Below, in pieces: positions 32,092 to 37,622 of a DNA stretch of 37,622 bases; position 1 is the first letter of the stretch, and each line of letters begins with the position of its first letter. The position numbers were made by a program, and so were the translations under genes. Below the pieces are notes generated by a model. That model did not search any database, was not told the DNA's origin, and saw only the letters and a list, made by a program, of their open reading frames with translations. The DNA comes from GWF2-50-93 sp049297395 (lineage in GTDB: Bacteria; Verrucomicrobiota; Lentisphaeria; Victivallales; GWF2-50-93): NCBI GenBank assembly GCA_049297395.1, contig JBAQUG010000392.1, positions 1 to 37,622 on the forward strand, in the 5' to 3' direction.

Positions 32092-33384
32092 ATGAAGAAA
32101 AACCTACTAATAGCGCAGTCCGGCGGGCCTTCGCCGGTGATAAACAGCTCGCTCCGCGGAGTCGTCGAGGCCGCAAGATGCTTTCCTGACAGGATCGGGA
32201 AGGTGTTCGCAGGATGGCACGGTATTGAAGGTGTCCTTAAAGAGGAGCTCCTCGACCTTTCCGCCCAGGATGAGGACGAAATTTCACTTCTGAGGAATAC
32301 GCCTGCCGCAGGCGCCATCGGAACATGCCGTTACAAGATCAAGTCAAACCAGAAAGAAGACTTCGACCGCGTAGTGGACGTCCTCAAGGCACATAGCGTC
32401 GGATATTTCCTCTACAACGGCGGAAACGACTCCATGGACACCGCCAACAAGGTTGCGAAACTCGCACAGGAACGCGGACTCGACATCCTTGGAATTGGAG
32501 TTCCGAAGACAATCGACAACGATGTAGGCGACAGCGAGTTCAAGGTCATCGACCACACTCCCGGCTACGGCTCGGTTGCAAAATACTGGAGCTGCATCGT
32601 GCAGAATGCCGATGAGGAAAACCGAGGTTCATATCCTGCGGATCCTGTCCTTGTCCTCCAGGCGATGGGGCGAAGGATCGGATATATTCCCGCATCTGCG
32701 AGACTCGCAGATCCTAAACGCGAAATGCCCCTGCTCATCTTCCTTGCCGAAGGCGGAATGAAGATGGAGGAGATGGCGGATAAGATCAACGCGATGATCG
32801 TAAAGCGTGGCAGGGCTATCGTGGTCGTCAGCGAAGGTTGCGATGTCGGCGATCTTGGATTCACAAAGGACAGCTTCGGTCATGCCCAGTTCGGCGCGAG
32901 CCTGACAACCGTCCAGCAGGCCCTTGTGAACTATCTTAACTCCAAAGGAATCAAGGCCAAGGGCAGCGCACGCGGCCAGACATTCGGAACCGACCAGCGC
33001 GACACTGCGATCTACGCATCCACAGTCGATCTTGACGAGGCGTACCGTGTCGGACAGAAGGCCGTAATGCTTGGACTCGAAGGCAAAGGCGGATTCATGT
33101 CGACCATACTCAGGGATCCCGGGATCATATACAATGTCAGATATGACAAGGTTCCGCTCGATGTCGTGGCGAATTCCGAAAGGACGTTCCCGGCAAACTG
33201 GATCACGAAAGACAAGAGCGATGTGACTGATGAGTTCGTCGCATATGCCAGACCGCTGATTGGAGAGGACTGGGCAAGCGTGCCGGTGATAAACGGACGC
33301 CAGCGTTTCGCGAGGCTGAAGCCGGTGTTTGCGGACAAGAAACTTCCGAAGTACGTACCGGAAGCGGACAGGAAAAAGAAGTGA
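32092..33384 (+). CDS. PPi-dependent 6-phosphofructokinase
   Basis: The enzyme phosphorylates fructose-6-phosphate, reversibly when pyrophosphate is the donor. GGPSPVINSSLRG is at residues 11-23, GGNDS at 110-114, and P138-K-T-I-D-N-D144. The PKTIDND (rather than PGTIDND) is the usual sign of PPi use, as the Lys replaces the Gly of ATP enzymes. The first motif differs slightly from the canonical GGDDS by having Asn. The length of 430 aa suits the bacterial PPi-PFK group with ADP/ATP alternatives possible. AGGAG before the ATG (32083-32087) lies right after the right-hand AGTTTTA array. Confidence 0.9.
   Translation: MKKNLLIAQSGGPSPVINSSLRGVVEAARCFPDRIGKVFAGWHGIEGVLKEELLDLSAQDEDEISLLRNTPAAGAIGTCRYKIKSNQKEDFDRVVDVLKAHSVGYFLYNGGNDSMDTANKVAKLAQERGLDILGIGVPKTIDNDVGDSEFKVIDHTPGYGSVAKYWSCIVQNADEENRGSYPADPVLVLQAMGRRIGYIPASARLADPKREMPLLIFLAEGGMKMEEMADKINAMIVKRGRAIVVVSEGCDVGDLGFTKDSFGHAQFGASLTTVQQALVNYLNSKGIKAKGSARGQTFGTDQRDTAIYASTVDLDEAYRVGQKAVMLGLEGKGGFMSTILRDPGIIYNVRYDKVPLDVVANSERTFPANWITKDKSDVTDEFVAYARPLIGEDWASVPVINGRQRFARLKPVFADKKLPKYVPEADRKKK
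32694..32712. repeat. Variant dispersed palindrome in the PFK gene
   Basis: ATCTGCGAG-A-CTCGCAGAT is a perfect 19-base palindrome. It is a variant of the TGCGAA-N-TTCGCA motif with G/C in place of the inner A/T, reading Ala-Arg-Leu-Ala. Confidence 0.7.
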
Positions 33385-33550
33385 AACGGAGAATGGGCGT
33401 ATCGGAGAAACGGAGATTTTGAACATCGAACATTCAATCCGCCGCAGCGGAAACGTCCAACATCGAATGAATATATTGAATGATGGATATTTTATTTAGA
33501 ATTTAACTTTGTGCCTCAGTGCCTATGTGCCTGTGTGCCTTTAAACTATA
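33385..33550. repeat. Composite intergenic repeat block: three different repeat types
   Basis: From 33387 there are three CGGAGA(A) words at 33387, 33403 and 33411. From 33421 a second type follows, with ACATCGAA words at 33423 and 33460, a hairpin TCCGC/GCGGA (33438-33451) and CATTCAAT/ATTGAATG inverted words (33431, 33475). From 33511 to 33542 a third type gives four exact GTGCCTNN units of eight bases. No reading frame explains the block. It is 181 bases between the PFK and HAD genes. Confidence 0.85.
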
Positions 33551-33565
33551 TAGGAGAAATTAAAA

Positions 33566-34453
33566 ATGGATTATGTTGCACAATTGAAGAATTTACCGAG
33601 GCATAAGGAGTATTTCATCGGCTTTGACAGCGACGGATGCGTGTTTGACACGATGGAGATCAAGCAGAAGGAATGCTTCTGTCCTGCGTTCATCAAGCAT
33701 TTCAAGATGCAGGCCGCTAGCAAGTACGCCCGCGAAGTCTGGGAGTTCGTGAACCTCTACAGCAAGGACCGCGGCTGCAACAGGTTCCTGGCCGTGCAGA
33801 AGGCGCTGTCATTCATGCGCAAGCGCCAGGTCTTCAAGGACCGCAGAATCCATGTGCCTGAAATGAAGTCCCTCGACCTCTGGCTCAAGGAGGAGACAAA
33901 GCTTGGAAATCCAACTCTTGAAGCTAAAGTCAAAAGCTCAGGCGACAAGGAACTCGAAATGCTTTTCGCCTGGAGCAAGGAAGTGAACGTTAGGATAGCG
34001 GACATGGTATACGGATGCCCTCCGTTCCCTGGCGTGAAGACTGTTCTTGACAAAGGCAAGGTGAAGGCGGACATGATAGTCGTATCACAGACTCCTCTCG
34101 AAGCCCTGAAACGCGAATGGGAGGAAAACAAGATCGACCATTATCTGAAATGCATAGCCGGACAGGAGCACGGCACAAAGACCGAGCATCTCATGTTTGC
34201 GACGATCAAGAAAGGCTACGCTGAAAACAAGATCCTCATGGTCGGCGACGCCTATGGTGATCTTAAGGCCGCCGAAGGAAGCAAGGCGCTCTTCTTCCCG
34301 ATCATACCGGGCGATGAGGAAGCTTCATGGAAGAAGTTCGCGGAGGAAGGCATAGAGAAGTTCTTCAACGAGACATTCGCAGGTGAATACCAGAAGAAGC
34401 TGCTCGTGGACCTGGAGAAGGCCCTGCCTGTGACGCCGCCGTGGAAGGATTGA
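33566..34453 (+). CDS. HAD-superfamily hydrolase of unknown substrate
   Basis: The product (295 aa) has the HAD motif I as GFDSDGCVFDT with D21 and D23 as nucleophile and acid, motif II as VVSQT (172-176), and motif IV as MVGDAYGDLKAAEG (225-238). A cap of about 120 residues, rich in Lys and Trp, lies between motifs I and II and is unlike that of common phosphoglycolate phosphatases. It probably dephosphorylates a sugar phosphate, judging by its place between PPi-PFK and pdxB, but the substrate is not recognisable. GGAG (33552-33555) precedes the ATG. Confidence 0.8.
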   Translation: MDYVAQLKNLPRHKEYFIGFDSDGCVFDTMEIKQKECFCPAFIKHFKMQAASKYAREVWEFVNLYSKDRGCNRFLAVQKALSFMRKRQVFKDRRIHVPEMKSLDLWLKEETKLGNPTLEAKVKSSGDKELEMLFAWSKEVNVRIADMVYGCPPFPGVKTVLDKGKVKADMIVVSQTPLEALKREWEENKIDHYLKCIAGQEHGTKTEHLMFATIKKGYAENKILMVGDAYGDLKAAEGSKALFFPIIPGDEEASWKKFAEEGIEKFFNETFAGEYQKKLLVDLEKALPVTPPWKD

Positions 34454-34457
34454 AATA

Positions 34458-34487
34458 GTTTTAAGTCAAAAGTGTTAAGTTTTAGGT
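34458..34487. repeat. AGTTTTA-type array, left flank of the small membrane protein cassette
   Basis: AGTTTTAAGT followed by AAGTGTTAAGTTTTAGGT. The latter 18 bases (34470-34487) occur as a perfect inverted copy at 34842-34859. The array starts four bases after the HAD stop codon. Confidence 0.9.
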
Positions 34488-34510
34488 AAAAACAGGGAAT
34501 AGGATAGACT

Positions 34511-34780
34511 ATGAAAAAACAAATCACACACATATCAGTTCTCCAAACAAGTAAGGTTGTGGCGCTTTTGTATGGGTTTATTTCTCTAATCTACGCCTTT
34601 ATTGGCGTTTTCATGGTTATTCTTGGCTCTGGACATGTGAGGATCATGGGAATAATTTATATTGCCCTGCCTGTTATCATGCTCATTCTTGGCTTTTTCA
34701 CGATGCTGCTCTGTTGCTGGATATACAACATTGTCGCCAAATGGGTCGGCGGTATTGAGTTCACGATTGAAGATAAATAA
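34511..34780 (+). CDS. Small two-span membrane protein
   Basis: An 89-aa protein with two long hydrophobic helices (about residues 18-40 and 45-68) and the C-terminal WIYNIVAKWVGGIEFTIED. The Tyr-Asn-x-x-Ala-x-x-x-Gly-Gly-Ile-Glu ending is shared by a widespread, uncharacterised family of small membrane proteins. No function is known to me. It is bracketed by inverted AGTTTTA arrays and its codon usage looks unlike that of the flanking genes. No good ribosome site precedes the ATG (GGAATAGGA at 34496-34504 is the best). Confidence 0.75.
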   Translation: MKKQITHISVLQTSKVVALLYGFISLIYAFIGVFMVILGSGHVRIMGIIYIALPVIMLILGFFTMLLCCWIYNIVAKWVGGIEFTIEDK

Positions 34781-34827
34781 ACAAAAAATAGTTTTTCAGA
34801 AAAAAAACTTTTATTAAGCGCTTTTTT

Positions 34828-34864
34828 ACTTAACACTTAAAACCTAAAACTTAACACTTGAAAC
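34828..34864. repeat. AGTTTTA array, inverted, right flank of the small membrane protein cassette
   Basis: Contains ACCTAAAACTTAACACTT (34842-34859), the perfect inverted partner of 34470-34487. It also matches the right array of the four-helix-bundle cassette (32045-32075). It takes up the leader of pdxB and leaves no Shine-Dalgarno. Confidence 0.9.
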
Positions 34865-34869
34865 ATCTT

Positions 34870-36009
34870 ATGTTAAAAATAGTATGCGACAATAAAATAC
34901 CGTTCCTGAAGGGCGTGCTTGAGCCTTACGCCGAAGTCGTCTATCTGCCGGGTGCGAAGATCGCAAAGGCGGATTTGGCGGACGCCGACGGGCTCATTGT
35001 GCGTACACGGACGAAATGCAACAAGGCTCTTCTTGAAGGGACCAAGGTTAAGTTCGTCGCCACAGCAACAATTGGATTCGACCATATCGACGCCGACTAC
35101 TGCGCTTCGAAGGGGATATTCTGGACGAACGCTTCAGGATGCAACTCTGCGTCGGTCGCCCAGTATATCGCATCGGCAATCCTAAACGTCGCCGTGGAAA
35201 ATAAGTTCTCACTGTCGGACAAGACCATCGGGATCATCGGTGTCGGCAATGTAGGCTCAAAAGTTGCGAAGTTCGCAAAGACCGCAGGTATGAAGGTACT
35301 GCTGAACGATCCTCCGCGCGCCCGGAAAGAAGGCGGAGCAAGCTTCGTTTCGCTTGAAAGAATATTGTCTGAATCGGACATCATTACGATGCATGTGCCA
35401 TTGAGCATGGCTGGATCCGACAAAACTTATCATCTTGCTGATAAAATATTTTTCAATTCCATCGCCAAAAGCGCATGGTTCATAAACAGTTCCAGAGGCG
35501 AAGTGACTGACACAGCAGAATTGAAAAATATTTTAAAAACATCCAGGATCGCTGGCGCGATCCTGGATGTGTGGGAGAACGAGCCGGAGATCGATTTGGA
35601 GCTGCTCGGGCTTGCGAAGTTCGCAACTCCGCACATTGCCGGGTATTCCACGGACGGGAAGGCGAACGGAACTTCAATGAGTGTGGATGCACTGGCGAAG
35701 TTCTTCGGGATAAAGCAGCTTGAGGGCTGGTATCCGAAGGATGTTCCAAAACCGGAAAATACGACGATTAAAATTGACTGCAAAGGGAAAAGTAAAGAAC
35801 AAATTTTACTGGAAGCAGTAAAATTTACTTATGATATAAAGGGAGACGATCAGAGATTGAGATCTTCCCCGAGGACTTTTGAAAAGCTGAGGGAGGAATA
35901 TCCGCTGAGGCGTGAGTTTAAAATTTTTAAAATCATCCCTGGCGGTATTCCAGACGAAGCCATGAAGATATTGCATGATCTTGGATTCGAAACGACTGTT
36001 GACAGATGA
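34870..36009 (+). CDS. pdxB: Erythronate-4-phosphate dehydrogenase
   Basis: PdxB oxidises 4-phosphoerythronate in pyridoxal phosphate synthesis. The product (379 aa) aligns throughout with E. coli PdxB as I remember it: ADADGLIVRTRTKCN, FVATATIGFDHID, the NAD motif GIIGVGNVGS, DPPRARK, NSSRGEVTDT, VLDVWENEPE, HIAGYSTDGKANGT, and the C-terminal PdxB-only domain with TFEKLREEYPLRREF. This separates it from generic D-2-hydroxyacid dehydrogenases. I start at ATG 34870; an upstream in-frame TTG at 34858 lies within the repeat. No ribosome site precedes either, so translation may depend on coupling. It holds two TTGCGAA-G-TTCGCAA palindromes. Confidence 0.93.
   Translation: MLKIVCDNKIPFLKGVLEPYAEVVYLPGAKIAKADLADADGLIVRTRTKCNKALLEGTKVKFVATATIGFDHIDADYCASKGIFWTNASGCNSASVAQYIASAILNVAVENKFSLSDKTIGIIGVGNVGSKVAKFAKTAGMKVLLNDPPRARKEGGASFVSLERILSESDIITMHVPLSMAGSDKTYHLADKIFFNSIAKSAWFINSSRGEVTDTAELKNILKTSRIAGAILDVWENEPEIDLELLGLAKFATPHIAGYSTDGKANGTSMSVDALAKFFGIKQLEGWYPKDVPKPENTTIKIDCKGKSKEQILLEAVKFTYDIKGDDQRLRSSPRTFEKLREEYPLRREFKIFKIIPGGIPDEAMKILHDLGFETTVDR
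35264..35278. repeat. Dispersed palindrome copy in pdxB
   Basis: TTGCGAA-G-TTCGCAA, a perfect 15-base palindrome reading Ala-Lys-Phe-Ala in frame. Confidence 0.8.
35612..35626. repeat. Second dispersed palindrome copy in pdxB
   Basis: TTGCGAA-G-TTCGCAA again, identical to the copy at 35264 and in the same codon frame (Ala-Lys-Phe-Ala). Confidence 0.8.
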
Positions 36010-36039
36010 TTTTACAAATTTTAAAAAGGAGATAAGAAA

Positions 36040-37518
36040 ATGGCGAAGAGTGCAAAAGGAAAACTGGCCGACATCGGTCTTGTAGGACTGGCTGTAATGG
36101 GTGAGAATCTCGTGTTAAACATGGAAAGCAAGGGGTTCACGGTGGCGGTGTTCAACCGGACAGTGAGCAAGGTGGACGATTTCATGAACGCACGCGGCAA
36201 AGGCAAGAAGTTCATCGGCTGCCACAGTCTTGAAGAACTCTCGAAGAATCTCGCAAAACCCCGCAAGATCATGCTGATGGTCAAGGCCGGAAAGCCTGTC
36301 GACGACTTCATCGATCTCATTCTTCCCCATATCGAGAAGGGCGACATCATAATCGACGGCGGCAACAGCCATTTCCCGGACACGATCCGCAGGACGAAAT
36401 ATCTTGCTGAAAAGGGCATCCTCTACATCGGCACAGGCGTTTCCGGCGGCGAAGAAGGAGCGCTCAGAGGTCCTTCAATCATGCCCGGAGGAAATCCCGA
36501 GGCTTGGAAACATGTCAAACCGATATTCCAGGCAATATCCGCGAAAGTCGCAGACGGCAGCCCGTGCTGTGAATGGGTCGGCAACGATGGAGCCGGCCAT
36601 TTTGTGAAGATGGTGCATAACGGAATTGAATACGGCGACATGCAGATGATCTCAGAGGCGTATTTCCTCATGAAGAACATTCTTTCAATGTCGGCGGATG
36701 AAATGCATGACGTTTTCACGGAATGGAACAAGGGCGATCTCGACAGCTATCTTATAGAGATTTCCAGGGACATCCTGAAGAGGAAGGATCCTGAGACCGG
36801 CAAATACATCATCGACATAATCCTTGATACGGCAGGCCAGAAGGGAACCGGAAAATGGACAAGCCAGGCGGCTCTTGATCTAGGCTCCCCTGCCCCGACG
36901 ATCGCGGAAGCGGTTTTCGCCAGATGCGTTTCGGCGATAAAGGACGAACGTGTAGCGGCAAGCAAGGTTCTCCACGGACCTTCAAGCGAATTCAAGCATT
37001 CCGGCAACAAGAAGGAGATGATCGAGGACATCAGGAAAGCTCTCTATGCCTCGAAGATCTGTTCGTACGCCCAGGGCTACCAGATGATGAAGCTGGCCGC
37101 CGCAGAATACAAATGGGATCTGAAATACGGCGAGATCGCCCTCATGTGGAGGGGGGGCTGCATCATCCGTGCAAAGTTCCTCGGAGACATCAAGGCTGCG
37201 TTCGACAAGAATTCGAAACTTGCCAATGTCCTGCTCGATCCGTTCTTCACTAAAGTCATCGACGACTGCCAGTCCTCGTGGAGGAAGGTCATCGCAACGG
37301 CTGTCCAGCTCGGAATTCCGGTTCCGGCCTTCTCGAGCGCGCTTTCATACTACGACTCATACCGTTCGGCACAGCTGCCTGCGAACATGCTCCAGGCGCA
37401 GCGCGATTATTTCGGCGCCCACACGTATGAGAGGATAGACAAGCCGCGCGGCCAGTTCTTCCATACCGACTGGTGCGAACTCGGCGGAAAGACCACGTCC
37501 TCGACGTACGTCGCATAA
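36040..37518 (+). CDS. gnd: 6-phosphogluconate dehydrogenase, decarboxylating
   Basis: The enzyme converts 6-phosphogluconate to ribulose-5-phosphate with NADP in the oxidative pentose phosphate pathway. The nucleotide motif GLAVMG is at 16-21 and the NADP-type NRT at 39-41. IIDGGNSHFPDT (104-115), GEEGALRGPSIMPGG (138-151), catalytic K190 and E197 in GHFVKMVHNGIEYGD all fit. The length of 492 aa indicates the long homodimeric type. AAGGAG precedes the ATG. It is the last gene of the run and is followed by a terminator. Confidence 0.97.
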   Translation: MAKSAKGKLADIGLVGLAVMGENLVLNMESKGFTVAVFNRTVSKVDDFMNARGKGKKFIGCHSLEELSKNLAKPRKIMLMVKAGKPVDDFIDLILPHIEKGDIIIDGGNSHFPDTIRRTKYLAEKGILYIGTGVSGGEEGALRGPSIMPGGNPEAWKHVKPIFQAISAKVADGSPCCEWVGNDGAGHFVKMVHNGIEYGDMQMISEAYFLMKNILSMSADEMHDVFTEWNKGDLDSYLIEISRDILKRKDPETGKYIIDIILDTAGQKGTGKWTSQAALDLGSPAPTIAEAVFARCVSAIKDERVAASKVLHGPSSEFKHSGNKKEMIEDIRKALYASKICSYAQGYQMMKLAAAEYKWDLKYGEIALMWRGGCIIRAKFLGDIKAAFDKNSKLANVLLDPFFTKVIDDCQSSWRKVIATAVQLGIPVPAFSSALSYYDSYRSAQLPANMLQAQRDYFGAHTYERIDKPRGQFFHTDWCELGGKTTSSTYVA

Positions 37519-37535
37519 ATTCCTGCGGATTATAA

Positions 37536-37566
37536 AAAAACGGTGCTGTTTCCAGCCCCGTTTTTA
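37536..37566 (+). terminator. Intrinsic terminator after gnd
   Basis: AAAAACGG (37536-37543) pairs with CCGTTTTT (37558-37565), interrupted by one T/C mismatch and then GCTG/CAGC around a TTTC loop. It is followed by T/A-rich sequence and could work in both directions. Confidence 0.85.
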
Positions 37567-37622
37567 TTTCTTGCAATGATGTAATATTGATGTATAATAT
37601 GTATGATGTAATTTTTACACCA

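Noticed and set aside
32629..33426. Antisense open frame of 265 codons across the PFK gene
   Set aside because: Shadow of PPi-PFK, extending through the repeat block with no start signal.
31661..34864. CRISPR array explanation for the repeats
   Set aside because: Periods of seven or eight bases with no spacers of 30 or so bases and no cas genes.

Overview
The window reads as a chromosomal segment of a diderm bacterium of the Planctomycetes-Verrucomicrobia-Chlamydiae group. Lentisphaerota is my best guess. The reasons are a type II pseudopilin with the H-X9-DG motif typical of that group, a PPi-type phosphofructokinase, a four-helix-bundle (S23/IVS) gene, and meso-DAP-type MurE. This assignment is inference from gene content, not a database result. 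No tRNA, rRNA, CRISPR array, transposase or phage gene was seen.

Region 1 (about 1-9218, + strand) is the start of a dcw cell-wall cluster: mraZ, rsmH, an ftsL-like gene, ftsI, murE and murF. It then departs from the usual order. Instead of mraY/murD/ftsW it continues with a C26 gamma-glutamyl hydrolase overlapping murF, then a CNNM/CorC-like membrane protein fused to a PTS EIIA domain. Four 10-bp-spaced MraZ boxes precede mraZ, and a gene-free inverted-repeat element sits between rsmH and ftsL.

Region 2 (about 9281-29922) is mostly surface glycosylation. It holds a dolichol-phosphate-mannose-synthase-like enzyme and five multi-membrane-span GT-C proteins with C-terminal TPRs that resemble eukaryotic TMTC O-mannosyltransferases. 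It also holds a GT39/ArnT-like enzyme, a YfhO-like protein and an O-antigen-ligase-like protein. The lipid-linked sugar donor enzyme is translationally coupled to one TMTC-like gene, so a polyprenyl-phosphate-sugar protein O-glycosylation system is the likely theme. Embedded in it are grpE-dnaJ with their own promoter, a monocistronic pseudopilin with a strong terminator, and a divergent class II aldolase / MTA phosphorylase pair that could be the two ends of a DHAP shunt.

Region 3 (about 29923-37622, + strand) is a central-carbon/sugar-acid run: a DeoR regulator with its own operator hairpin, a UxuB-like SDR, PPi-PFK, an unknown HAD hydrolase, pdxB and gnd, ending at a clear terminator. Its intergenic gaps are filled with short-period degenerate repeats. 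Two small genes, a four-helix-bundle protein and a 89-aa membrane protein, are each bracketed by inverted copies of the same AGTTTTA-type array and look like small gene cassettes dropped between operon genes. Several neighbouring genes end or begin inside the repeats.

The most unusual signals are these repeat-bracketed cassettes and a dispersed palindrome (TGCGAA-N-TTCGCA) that recurs inside coding genes far more often than chance.
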